Below are positions 1 to 8,009 of a stretch of DNA of 64,000 nt, piece after piece. Every line of letters starts with the position of its first letter. The first letter of the stretch is position 1. The notes under the pieces were generated by a model. It was not told the DNA's origin. It worked only from the letters and a program-made list of their open reading frames with translations, and did not search any database. The translations under genes and the position numbers were made by a program. Origin of the DNA: Maribellus sediminis (GTDB lineage Bacteria; Bacteroidota; Bacteroidia; Bacteroidales; Prolixibacteraceae); the NCBI RefSeq assembly GCF_011799805.1, contig NZ_WXUB01000004.1, positions 124,001 through 188,000 of the forward strand, written 5' to 3'.

Positions 1-151
1 GATCCATGTGGAAAATGCGTATACGCGCCTGATTGCCGAATCAAAGCTTGCCATATTGTTGATAGAGGTTCCGGATGTGCTGGAAGCCAAACGTCGACTG
101 GAAATCAACCATGTTAGTATCCTGGACGATAAGATCGTTTACGGAAAATAA
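1..151 (+). CDS. 3' end of an unrecognised gene (partial)
   Basis: An open frame enters from the left edge (frame starting at base 2) and ends at a TAA at 149-151, giving 49 visible residues that finish DDKIVYGK. The frame runs in the direction of the following genes and has no internal stop. I do not recognise the family. The ending loosely resembles the last strand of amidohydrolases (a VxDGKIVY pattern), but this is too little to assign. Confidence 0.5.
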   Translation, partial: IHVENAYTRLIAESKLAILLIEVPDVLEAKRRLEINHVSILDDKIVYGK

Positions 152-195
152 TCGAAATAAGTACATTGCTGTCTTGGGAGAAAATATGAACAAAA

Positions 196-332
196 AGATT
201 GCTTCACTTCGTTCGCAATGACCATATATTAGATAGTTCCCTATTTGGCAGGATTGGTTGGCGGCAGCGCCGCCAACCAATCCTGCCAAATTTCTTAAAA
301 TTTCAGTCATTGTGAGCACTGCGAAGCAATCT
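196..332. repeat. MITE-like palindromic element
   Basis: The 27-bp ends at 196-222 and 306-332 are imperfect inverted repeats; both read AGATTGCTTC...CAATGAC when taken inwards from the outer edge. Between them is a perfect palindrome with 22-bp arms (244-265 and 269-290) around a 3-nt loop. From memory, AGATTGCTTCG...CAATGAC-like repeats recur in bacterial intergenic DNA. The architecture fits a non-autonomous, hairpin-forming mobile repeat. No clear target-site duplication is seen. Confidence 0.6.
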
Positions 333-388
333 TTAACTTTGACAGACAATCATAAAAATATAGTAATTATAAAGCAGAGGACCTTTAA

Positions 389-1687
389 ATGATTTGGAAC
401 GAAACCATTGAATGTGCATCGCGCGACGAGATGATGTCCATTCAATCCGAACGACTGATTCGAACCGTGCAACGGGTGTATCACAACACGCCCGGATACC
501 GGGCAAAAATGCAGGCCAAAGGCCTGGTACCCGGCGATATTAAAAGTATTGAAGACATTTCGAATCTGCCTTTTACCGAGAAAACCGATTTGCGCGATAA
601 CTATCCCTTTGGGATGTTCACGGTCCCGATGAGTGAGATTGTGCGCCTGCATGCCAGTTCCGGAACCACAGGAAAACCAACCGTTGTGGGTTACACGCGC
701 AACGACCTGAACATGTGGTCGGAGAATGTGACTCGCGCGCTGTGTATGGCCGGAGTTCACCAAAACGATATTGTGCAGGTGGCCTATGGTTACGGCCTGT
801 TTACCGGCGGTTTGGGTTTGCACTACGGCACCGAAAATTTGGGGGCAACAGTTATTCCTATTTCCGGAGGAAATACGCAAAAGCAAATTCAGTTGATGCA
901 GGATTTTGGCTCATCGGTTATTGCATGTACCCCTTCGTATGCATTGTACCTCGCGGAAGCCATGCGCGAAATGGGAGTCGATCCGAAATCGTTAAAATTA
1001 CGCGTTGGAATTTTTGGTGCAGAGCCATGGAGCGAAAACATGCGCAAAGAAATTGAAGCCCAACTCAGTATAAAAGCCATCGATATTTATGGTTTAAGTG
1101 AAGTGGTGGGTCCAGGTGTTTCATGTGAATGCGAGCATCAGGTAGGAATGCATGTGAACGAAGACCACTTTGTACCCGAAATTATCGACCCTAAAACGCT
1201 GGAGCCGGTTGCTCCCGGTGAAGTGGGAGAGTTGGTGTTTTCTACCATTACCAAGGAAGGAATCCCTATTATTCGCTACCGTACGCGCGACCTTACCCGT
1301 TTGAATTATGACAAATGCGAATGTGGCCGTACGCTGGTTCGCATGGAAAAATGCATGGGTCGCAGCGACGATATGCTCATCATCCGCGGGGTAAATGTGT
1401 TCCCGTCGCAGATTGAGAGTGTGCTGCTCGAAATGAGCGAAACAGAGCCGCATTATTTGCTGATTGTTGAACGCGAAGGAACACTGGACGTGCTGAAACT
1501 GATGGTGGAAGTTCAGGAACAATTCTTCTCCGACGAGATAAAGGAACTGGAGGCACTGCGCAAAAAGATCAGGAATAATATTCAAAGTACCCTTGGCATT
1601 TCCTGCGATGTAAAACTGGTTGAGCCAAAAACCATCGAGCGCACCGCCGGAAAAGCAAAACGAGTAATTGATAACCGTAAAATCTGA
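389..1687 (+). CDS. paaK: Phenylacetate-CoA ligase family protein
   Basis: This 432-residue protein is of the ANL superfamily and should activate phenylacetate or a related aryl acid to its CoA thioester using ATP. The adenylate-forming P-loop [10 protein letters not shown] lies near residue 90, followed by the YGLSE motif and the RYRTRDLT hinge region typical of PaaK. Length fits the family (about 430). The ATG at 389 follows an AGAGGA ribosome-binding site. The ACT protein starts 5 bp after the stop, so the two are probably co-transcribed. In anaerobic Bacteroidota such ligases usually accompany ferredoxin-dependent oxidoreductases and serve arylacetate metabolism in either direction. The exact acid is inferred. 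Confidence 0.88.
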   Translation: MIWNETIECASRDEMMSIQSERLIRTVQRVYHNTPGYRAKMQAKGLVPGDIKSIEDISNLPFTEKTDLRDNYPFGMFTVPMSEIVRLHASSGTTGKPTVVGYTRNDLNMWSENVTRALCMAGVHQNDIVQVAYGYGLFTGGLGLHYGTENLGATVIPISGGNTQKQIQLMQDFGSSVIACTPSYALYLAEAMREMGVDPKSLKLRVGIFGAEPWSENMRKEIEAQLSIKAIDIYGLSEVVGPGVSCECEHQVGMHVNEDHFVPEIIDPKTLEPVAPGEVGELVFSTITKEGIPIIRYRTRDLTRLNYDKCECGRTLVRMEKCMGRSDDMLIIRGVNVFPSQIESVLLEMSETEPHYLLIVEREGTLDVLKLMVEVQEQFFSDEIKELEALRKKIRNNIQSTLGISCDVKLVEPKTIERTAGKAKRVIDNRKI

Positions 1688-1692
1688 ACGCC

Positions 1693-2121
1693 ATGATAAT
1701 CAAACAGGTTTCAGTTTTTCTCGAAAATAAATCGGGAAGATTAAACGAAGTCACTAAAATTCTGAGCAATGCTGAAGTGAACATTTCAGCTTTCACAATC
1801 GCCGACACTTCCGATTTCGGAATACTAAGAATGATCGTTTCCGATCCTGAAAAGGCTTGTTCAGTATTAAAAGAAAATGATTTTTCGGTGAAGACCACCG
1901 ATGTGATTCTGGCCAAAACGCCGAACAAAGCAGGCAGCCTGTCGAAATTGCTTGGCATTCTTCAGGAAGAGGAAATATTTATTGAATATATGTATGCGTT
2001 TTCTATGGATAATGAAGGAGCCGTCATTGTAATTCGTCCGACCCGGGTGGAATATTGTGTTGAAATGTTGCAGAAACACAGTACAGAGTTGGTAAAAGCC
2101 GACGAACTTTATCGCCTGTAA
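1693..2121 (+). CDS. Tandem ACT-domain protein
   Basis: This 142-residue protein consists of two ACT domains (about 1-65 and 70-142). The first opens with the pattern IKQVSVFLENKSGRLNEV, typical of amino-acid-binding ACT modules. Free-standing double-ACT proteins commonly sit beside phenylacetate-CoA ligase in Bacteroidota and are presumed to sense an amino acid, probably aromatic here, and modulate a partner. There is no catalytic domain. It starts 5 bp after paaK and likely forms one operon with it. Confidence 0.82.
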   Translation: MIIKQVSVFLENKSGRLNEVTKILSNAEVNISAFTIADTSDFGILRMIVSDPEKACSVLKENDFSVKTTDVILAKTPNKAGSLSKLLGILQEEEIFIEYMYAFSMDNEGAVIVIRPTRVEYCVEMLQKHSTELVKADELYRL

Positions 2122-2184
2122 TTGGTATAATTTTAAATTTACAGGTAATAAAAAACAAAACCCGTTTACAATAAGCATAATTTG

Positions 2185-2192
2185 TATCTTTG
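2185..2192 (+). promoter_or_regulatory. Candidate -7 element (TATCTTTG) upstream of pheA
   Basis: TATCTTTG matches the Bacteroidota -7 consensus TAnnTTTG and lies 20 bp before the pheA ATG, in a 91-bp gap after the ACT gene. The usual upstream TTTG box is not clear at standard spacing. Confidence 0.4.
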
Positions 2193-2212
2193 GGTTTCTT
2201 TAAAATTATTGA

Positions 2213-3046
2213 ATGAAACGGATAGCGATACAAGGGATAGCAGGATCATTTCACGAAGATGCAGCCAGGAAGTATTTTGGCGATGAGGAAATAGAAGTTG
2301 TGGAATGTCGCTCGTTCAAGCAAGTTTGCGAATTAATCGACAGCGACAAAGTCGATATTGCAGTGATGGCCATAGAAAATTCGATAGCCGGAAGCCTGTT
2401 ACAAAATTATTCGCTGATTCGCGACTATCACCTTCGAATTATTGGTGAGATTTATGTTCATATTCAAATGAATTTGATGGTGTTACCGGGAGTGAAACGA
2501 AAAGAAATCAAAGAGATTTATTCTCACCCGGTTTCGTTTATGCAGTGTCACGAATATCTCGAAAAATATTTTCCAAAAGCTGAACGAAAAGAACTGGGTG
2601 ACAATGCCAAAGTTGCTAAACTTATCAGCGACGGGAAAATTACATATGCGGCAGCTATCAGTAACCTGCGGTCGTCGGAACTATATGGTTTACAGGTGAT
2701 TGACAAAGGTATTGAATCCAATAAAAAGAACTACACACGATTTTTAATACTGTCGAAACACGGCAATCCGACCGAAATGGCGAATAAGGCTTCCATCTGT
2801 TTTGAGGTAGGCCATTTTTACGGGGCGCTTGCCAGGGTTCTGAATATTTTTGCAGAAAACAAAATCAACCTGAATAAAATACAATCGATTCCAATTATTG
2901 GTAAACCCAACGAATATACCATTCATGTTGACATTGAATGGGATAAACCTGAAAATTACGACAAGGCGATTCACCAGGTGCTGAAAAACGCGTCGAGCTT
3001 GTCGATTTTGGGCGAATACAAACGAGCAGAACTAGATTACCAATAG
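2213..3046 (+). CDS. pheA: Prephenate dehydratase
   Basis: This 277-residue enzyme converts prephenate to phenylpyruvate in phenylalanine synthesis. The dehydratase domain covers about 1-180 and contains the catalytic T175-R176-F177 motif. A C-terminal ACT domain (about 190-277) should give phenylalanine feedback control. There is no chorismate mutase domain, so this is the monofunctional form. Flavodoxin and an aminotransferase follow within 700 bp, and the aminotransferase could convert the phenylpyruvate to phenylalanine. Confidence 0.92.
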   Translation: MKRIAIQGIAGSFHEDAARKYFGDEEIEVVECRSFKQVCELIDSDKVDIAVMAIENSIAGSLLQNYSLIRDYHLRIIGEIYVHIQMNLMVLPGVKRKEIKEIYSHPVSFMQCHEYLEKYFPKAERKELGDNAKVAKLISDGKITYAAAISNLRSSELYGLQVIDKGIESNKKNYTRFLILSKHGNPTEMANKASICFEVGHFYGALARVLNIFAENKINLNKIQSIPIIGKPNEYTIHVDIEWDKPENYDKAIHQVLKNASSLSILGEYKRAELDYQ

Positions 3047-3061
3047 ACTAAAATTATAATT

Positions 3062-3586
3062 ATGAGCAAAATAGCAATTTTTTACGGTCCTGTTGGCGGT
3101 GCAGTAAACCGCGTTGCCGATAAAATAAAAGATGCCATCGGTGAAGATAAAGTGGATATGGTTGCGGTTAAAAATGCTTCGGCAGCCGACATCGAGAAAT
3201 ACGACAAAATAATATTCGGCCTTTCAACCGTTGGAAAAGATACCTGGGATTCCACTTACTCGTCAAACGATTGGGGGAAATTCCTACCCGAGATTGGTAA
3301 AGTTGACTATAGTAACAAAGTAGTTGCGCTGTTTGGTTTAGGCGATCATGTTACGTATGCTCACGGTTTTGTTGACCACATTGGTTTGCTCGGACGCGAA
3401 CTCATGGAACACGGCGCCGAGCTCGTTGGACCGGTAGATACCGAAGGTTACGAGTACGATGAATCGGAAGCGGTGATCGATGGTAAATTTATTGGTCTGC
3501 CGCTGGATGAAGATTTCGAACCTGAACTGACCGATGAACGCGTTGCAGCCTGGATCGAACTTATCCGCGAAGATTTTGGGTTTTAA
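3062..3586 (+). CDS. fld: Flavodoxin
   Basis: This 174-residue protein has the flavodoxin fold: an N-terminal beta strand followed by the FMN phosphate loop, a WDSTYSSNDWGKFLPEI segment matching the long-chain flavodoxin region, and an acidic C-terminal half. It would carry low-potential electrons, for example to or from 2-oxoacid oxidoreductases. The phosphate loop is odd: it reads GPVGGAVN where most flavodoxins have a T/S-x-T-G-x-T pattern. It starts 15 bp after pheA. Confidence 0.82.
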   Translation: MSKIAIFYGPVGGAVNRVADKIKDAIGEDKVDMVAVKNASAADIEKYDKIIFGLSTVGKDTWDSTYSSNDWGKFLPEIGKVDYSNKVVALFGLGDHVTYAHGFVDHIGLLGRELMEHGAELVGPVDTEGYEYDESEAVIDGKFIGLPLDEDFEPELTDERVAAWIELIREDFGF

Positions 3587-3711
3587 AAGATTGAAGGACT
3601 GAAGCAAATAAGGCGAAAATGCTTTAATGCTAGAATGCTTTAATCCCTTATTTGGAGTACACCTTCAACTTTTGCCTTTGTACTTTTACCTTTTAACTTT
3701 TGGGATTTCTT

Positions 3712-5028
3712 ATGAGTAATTCTCCGCTAGACAAGTCACTTGTCGATGAAAACATAAAGAAGCTGCGTATTCCAGATGTTGGAAAAGCTTCGATTCGTGA
3801 AATTGTAGCCCTTGTAAATTTGGTAGAGGAAGCCAGCGATTTCAAATACATCCGTATGGAAATGGGCGTACCCGGTTTGCCGCCTGCACAGGTTGGCGTT
3901 GCCGCCGAAAAAGCTGCTCTCGACAGGGGAGTGGCTGCCATTTATCCGATGGTGGATGGAATTAAACCGCTGAAAGTGGAAGCTTCCAAATTCATTAAGA
4001 ACTTTTTGAATATCGATTTGTCTCCGGCTGGTTGTATTCCTACAACAGGTTCAATGCAGGGAACTTATGCTGCATTTATGGCAGCCGGCCATGTCGATAG
4101 GAAAAAGGATACCTTGTTGTTTATCGATCCCGGATTTCCGGTGCAGAAACAGCAGATGATGGTGCTTGGGCAGAAGTTTGAGACCTTTGATGTTTTCAAT
4201 TACCGCGGAGAAAAGCTAAGGGAAAAGCTGGAAGCCTACCTGATGAAAGGAAATATTCATTCAGTTGTTTATTCCAATCCGAATAATCCCGCCTGGATTT
4301 GTTTTAACGATGAGGAGCTGAAGATCATTGGCGAACTGGCTACCAAATACGACGTGATCGTGATGGAAGACCTGGCTTACTTTGGAATGGATTTCCGTCA
4401 GGACCTGTCGAAACCCGGAGAGCCGCCTTATCAATCCAGCGTTGCCAATTATACCGATAACTACATCCTGTTTATTTCCAGTTCGAAAATATTTTCCTAT
4501 GCGGGTCAGCGCATCGGCCTGATGGCCATTTCCGATGCTTTATACAGCCGCGATTATCCCGATTTGCAGGAGCGTTTTAAAGGCACCACTTTCGGAGCTA
4601 CCATTACACTGCGACTGCTGTATTCGCTGTCTTCGGGAACCAGCCATTCAGCACAATATGCACTTGCCGGTATGCTGAAAGCGGTAAACGAAGGAGCCTA
4701 CAATTTTGTTGAAGGCGTGAAAGAATATGGCGAACGCGCCCACGAAATGAAAGCACTTTTTCTTGAAAACGGATTTAAACTGGTTTATCAGAAAGACCTG
4801 GATGTCCCCATTGCCGACGGATTTTATTTTACCATAGGTTATCCGGGAATGACGGGAAATGAACTGGTTGCCAATTTACTTTATTTCGGTGTTAGTGCCA
4901 TTGCACTCGACAATACGGGCAGCGAAGAAGAGGGAATAAGGGCTTGTGTTTCGTTTGTGAAAAAGGATCAGTTTCCGGCATTGAGCGAGCGGCTCCGTTT
5001 GTTTAACGAACATTTTTCAAAAGGATAA
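3712..5028 (+). CDS. PLP-dependent aminotransferase, class I/II
   Basis: This is a fold-type I aminotransferase of 438 residues. It has the SNPNNPAW substrate/cofactor motif, the MEDLAYFGMD strand with the PLP-pyridine aspartate, and the Schiff-base lysine at about K259 in the SSSKIFSYAGQRIG segment. I start at the ATG at 3712; the frame also opens at a TTG at 3700, which is less likely. Its position after pheA suggests an aromatic (phenylpyruvate or 4-hydroxyphenylpyruvate) substrate, though the sequence alone does not prove this. Confidence 0.85.
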   Translation: MSNSPLDKSLVDENIKKLRIPDVGKASIREIVALVNLVEEASDFKYIRMEMGVPGLPPAQVGVAAEKAALDRGVAAIYPMVDGIKPLKVEASKFIKNFLNIDLSPAGCIPTTGSMQGTYAAFMAAGHVDRKKDTLLFIDPGFPVQKQQMMVLGQKFETFDVFNYRGEKLREKLEAYLMKGNIHSVVYSNPNNPAWICFNDEELKIIGELATKYDVIVMEDLAYFGMDFRQDLSKPGEPPYQSSVANYTDNYILFISSSKIFSYAGQRIGLMAISDALYSRDYPDLQERFKGTTFGATITLRLLYSLSSGTSHSAQYALAGMLKAVNEGAYNFVEGVKEYGERAHEMKALFLENGFKLVYQKDLDVPIADGFYFTIGYPGMTGNELVANLLYFGVSAIALDNTGSEEEGIRACVSFVKKDQFPALSERLRLFNEHFSKG

Positions 5029-5081
5029 CTAATTTAATTTGCCATTGCTGATTGAAGGCAGCTTAGCTATAAAAAATAAAG

Positions 5082-5648
5082 ATGGATAAGAACAAAATCA
5101 TTTCCAGATTTGAGCATACCCTTGAGCTGATAAACACCTTCGACCTGAAAAACGAACCTGTTATTCTGCCCAAAGGAGAATTATTTATCAATTACGGTGA
5201 AAAAAACCGTAAAATCGGCATACTCCTGGATGGCCTGTTATACGCTTCTTATTTATCGGATAGCGGAACTGAATGGGTATCGCGTTTTTTCTTCCCGCCC
5301 AATAATTTTATAGTAAGTAACCATCGCGGCTTTGTGCTTGGGAAAGACTCCACTGAAGCTATTCGCGCTTACGAAGATTCACATTTGATCATTATTGAAA
5401 AGGAAGAATTTAAAGATCTGCTCGACAACAACCATAAATTTGAACGCACAGTGCGCATCCTGGCCGAAGAAAGTTACATTCAGTCCATGGACAGAATCCA
5501 CTCTTTTCAGTCGTTGAATGCCGAACAGCGAATCCGCAAGTTTTTTGGCGACTATCCCGATCTGGCGCAGAAACTTCAACGGCAGCATATCGCATCTTAC
5601 TTAGGCATCCACCGAAACATCTTAACCCGTATACTTTATAAATTGTAG
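5082..5648 (+). CDS. Crp/Fnr-family transcriptional regulator
   Basis: This 188-residue protein has an N-terminal cyclic-nucleotide-binding-like beta-roll (about 20-120) and a C-terminal winged helix whose recognition part reads HIASYLGIHRNILTRILYKL. The layout is that of the many small Crp-like regulators of Bacteroidota. No N-terminal cysteine cluster is present, so an Fnr-type iron-sulfur sensor is unlikely. It lies between the aminotransferase and the 2-oxoacid oxidoreductase genes and could regulate either. The last codons and stop lie inside the first unit of the 182-bp tandem repeat. Confidence 0.8.
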   Translation: MDKNKIISRFEHTLELINTFDLKNEPVILPKGELFINYGEKNRKIGILLDGLLYASYLSDSGTEWVSRFFFPPNNFIVSNHRGFVLGKDSTEAIRAYEDSHLIIIEKEEFKDLLDNNHKFERTVRILAEESYIQSMDRIHSFQSLNAEQRIRKFFGDYPDLAQKLQRQHIASYLGIHRNILTRILYKL

Positions 5649-6186
5649 CTGTGAGCTTCGAGCCAAGAGCCGCGAGCTTGTTTAGTGATCGACAATTGAT
5701 TGTTCATTACTGAATATTGATTATTTACATCACGATATTCAATTTGACAGTTCAGCAATTTTACAATTTGACAGTTCTACAATTTTACAATTTAACAGTT
5801 TTACATTTCTTCAATCAATCTCAATTGTAGCTGTGAGCTTCGAGCCTTGAGCTACGAGCTTGTTTAGAGGTTGACAATTGATTATTCATTATTGGATATT
5901 GATTATTTGCATCACGATATTCAATCCGGCAGTTCAGCAATTTTACAATCCGGCAGCTCTACAATTTTACAATTTTACAGTTTTTCATTACTTCCACCAA
6001 TCTCAATTGTAGCTGTGAGCTATGAGCCGCGAGCCGCGAGCTTGTTTAATGGTTGACGATTGATTGTTCATTATTGGATATTGATTTTTTTCATCACGAT
6101 ATCCAATTTCCCAGTTTCGCAATTTTACAATCCGTCAGTTCTACAATTTTACAATTTAACAGTTTTACATTTCTTCCATCAATCTC
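5641..6186. repeat. Three tandem copies of a 182-bp repeat
   Basis: Units start at 5641, 5823 and 6005, each opening AATTGTAGCTGTGAGC and closing CAATCTC, and all three are exactly 182 bp despite substitutions. Each unit has a GC-richer part made of short GAGC-containing modules and an AT-rich part with repeated ACAATTT/ACAGTT modules. The first unit overlaps the end of the Crp-like gene and supplies its stop codon. No credible coding frame is shared by the units. Confidence 0.9.
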
Positions 6187-6449
6187 CATCAATCTTCTCT
6201 CCATCCTTCCAATCTTCCCTCATTCCTTCCGTCCTTCAATCCATTCTTCTCCCGATAAAGCAACATTAGTTGCACACTTTTCATGTTGTATAAAATAGTT
6301 TTGTGAACAGAGCTGAGAACTCAACAACAAACCTTGTGATAAAATTGGAATCTGAAAGTAAAAATCCGTTGTGTGTTAAGATTTTAAAGTGCCTGTTTTA
6401 AAAGGCCAGGAACCTGATTTTTATGGGTTTTTTGCTATTCTCAGTTTGC
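6187..6449. other. Intergenic stretch, pyrimidine-rich then unremarkable
   Basis: From 6187 to about 6262 the plus strand is almost pure CT with CCATC/CTTCC modules, continuing the tail of the last 182-bp unit. The remainder up to the korD promoter shows no convincing gene, RNA or terminator. Confidence 0.5.
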
Positions 6450-6457
6450 TAAATTTG
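6450..6457 (+). promoter_or_regulatory. Candidate -7 element (TAAATTTG) for the kor operon
   Basis: TAAATTTG fits the Bacteroidota TAnnTTTG consensus exactly and lies 17 bp before the ATG of korD. This implies a very short leader, and no Shine-Dalgarno sequence is present. Confidence 0.45.
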
Positions 6458-6474
6458 AAAGAAATATTAAGCAT

Positions 6475-6702
6475 ATGGCAAGAGTAATTGGAGCAGTAGT
6501 CGTTGACAAAGAAGCTTGTAAAGGATGCAGCCTCTGTGTGGAAGCTTGTCCGCAGGATGTTTTGGCGCTGCATATGGAAGTAAACAGCAAAGGTTATCAC
6601 TATTCGTACATGAAAGATCCGGATGCCTGTATCGGGTGTTCCAATTGTGGCGTGGTGTGCCCCGATACCTGTATCACTGTTTATCGGGTAAAGGCAAGCT
6701 AA
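6475..6702 (+). CDS. korD: 2-oxoacid:ferredoxin oxidoreductase, delta (ferredoxin) subunit
   Basis: This 75-residue dicluster ferredoxin has two CxxCxxCxxxCP motifs (C15-C25 and the second from about C52), each binding a [4Fe-4S] cluster. It is the electron-transfer subunit of the oxidoreductase encoded by the next three genes and passes electrons from the thiamine-diphosphate site to ferredoxin or flavodoxin. The 185-bp gap to korA contains a minisatellite, which is unusual inside such an operon. Confidence 0.88.
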   Translation: MARVIGAVVVDKEACKGCSLCVEACPQDVLALHMEVNSKGYHYSYMKDPDACIGCSNCGVVCPDTCITVYRVKAS

Positions 6703-6766
6703 ATTTAAAAGATGCTAGATCTTAGATGCTTGATACTGGATCGAATTTCAATGATCAGGAATCGAC

Positions 6767-6885
6767 TATCAAGAATCAAGTATCAAGAATCAAGTATCAA
6801 GAATCAAGTATCAAGAATCAAGTATCCAGAAACCAGTATCCAGAATCGAGGATCAAGTATCAAGAATCAAATATCAAGTAACAAG
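6767..6885. repeat. 14-bp minisatellite in the leader of korA
   Basis: Repeats of TATCAAGAATCAAG run from 6767 into degenerate copies (TATCCAGAAACCAG and relatives) and end 2 bp before the korA start codon. They leave no normal ribosome-binding site. Confidence 0.85.
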
Positions 6886-6887
6886 AT

Positions 6888-8009
6888 ATGGGAGAAGTAA
6901 AATTAATGAAAGGAAACGAGGTGTTGGCCGAGGCTGCAATCCGCTGCGGATGCGACGGCTATTTTGGCTATCCCATAACACCTCAGTCGGAAGTGATGGA
7001 AACACTGATGGCACGCCAGCCCTGGAACAGCACCGGAATGGTGGTTTTGCAGGCTGAAAGCGAAGTGGCATCAATAAATATGGTGTACGGAGCAGCTGCT
7101 ACCGGTAAAAAAGTAATGACCTCTTCATCGAGCCCGGGAATCAGCCTGATGGCAGAAGGGATCTCGTACATTGCCGGTGCCGAACTGCCTTGCCTTATTG
7201 TAAACGTACAACGTGGCGGACCGGGACTTGGAACCATTCAGCCATCGCAGGCCGATTATTTCCAGGCGGTAAAAGGTGGCGGTCACGGCGATTATAAAAT
7301 GATCGTTCTGGCACCTTCATCAGTTCAGGAAATGAACGACTTTGTTGATCTTGGTTTCGAACTGGCGTTTAAATACCGCAATCCGGCGATGATTTTAGCC
7401 GACGGCGCCATTGGCCAGATGATGGAAAAGGTTGAACTGGCCGATTACAAACCCCGCTGGACTAAAGAAGAAGTATTGGAGAAGAACGGCGACTGGGCAA
7501 CAACCGGGAAAACGGCTTCACGTAAAAAGAATATAGTTACCTCGCTCGAAATGGATTCGGCGAAAATGGAACAGAACAACCTTCGTTTCCAGGAAAAATA
7601 CCGGAAAATGGAGGAGGAAGATGTTCGCTACGAAGCCATTCAGTGCGACGATGCCGATTTTGTGATCGTGGCATTCGGAACTTCATCGCGTGTATGCCTG
7701 AAAGCAGTTGAAGTAGCACGAGCTAAAGGATTAAAAGTTGGTCTTTTGCGTCCGATTACCTTGTTCCCGTTTCCGAATAAAGCGATTAAGGAACTTGCGC
7801 GTAAAACCAAGGGATTTTTATCGGTTGAGATGAGCGCGGGACAAATGGTTGAAGATATAAAACTGGCGGTTTACGAAGCCGGAAGTAATGCACGTGTCGA
7901 TCACTTCGGAAGAATGGGAGGTATTATCCCTACACCAACCGAGGTAGTTGAAGCACTGGAAGAAAAATTTTCATGGGAGTTAAGTTATGGAGTTAAAAGA
8001 AGCTATTAA
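6888..8009 (+). CDS. korA: 2-oxoacid:ferredoxin oxidoreductase, alpha subunit (KorA/VorB)
   Basis: This 373-residue subunit begins with the pyrimidine-binding domain of 2-oxoacid:ferredoxin oxidoreductases (GYFGYPITPQSEVME near residues 25-40, then SSPGISLM and NVQRGGPGLGT). The second half has the transketolase-C-like domain (LRPITLFPFP). The enzyme oxidatively decarboxylates a 2-oxoacid to acyl-CoA, reversibly, with reduced ferredoxin. The subunit order delta-alpha-beta-gamma fits 2-oxoglutarate or branched-chain 2-oxoacid enzymes, and sequence alone does not settle which. Its end overlaps the likely start of korB by 23 bp. Confidence 0.88.
   Translation: MGEVKLMKGNEVLAEAAIRCGCDGYFGYPITPQSEVMETLMARQPWNSTGMVVLQAESEVASINMVYGAAATGKKVMTSSSSPGISLMAEGISYIAGAELPCLIVNVQRGGPGLGTIQPSQADYFQAVKGGGHGDYKMIVLAPSSVQEMNDFVDLGFELAFKYRNPAMILADGAIGQMMEKVELADYKPRWTKEEVLEKNGDWATTGKTASRKKNIVTSLEMDSAKMEQNNLRFQEKYRKMEEEDVRYEAIQCDDADFVIVAFGTSSRVCLKAVEVARAKGLKVGLLRPITLFPFPNKAIKELARKTKGFLSVEMSAGQMVEDIKLAVYEAGSNARVDHFGRMGGIIPTPTEVVEALEEKFSWELSYGVKRSY

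Noticed and set aside
350-1585. Antisense frames (including 178, 63 and 154 aa) across the ligase gene
   Set aside because: They are shadows of a clearly coding plus-strand gene.
5641-6186. CRISPR array
   Set aside because: The units are 182 bp and contiguous, with no short repeats alternating with unique spacers.
5871-6298. Three overlapping plus-strand frames in the repeat region
   Set aside because: They are translations of the 182-bp repeats and pyrimidine-rich tail, with low-complexity products.
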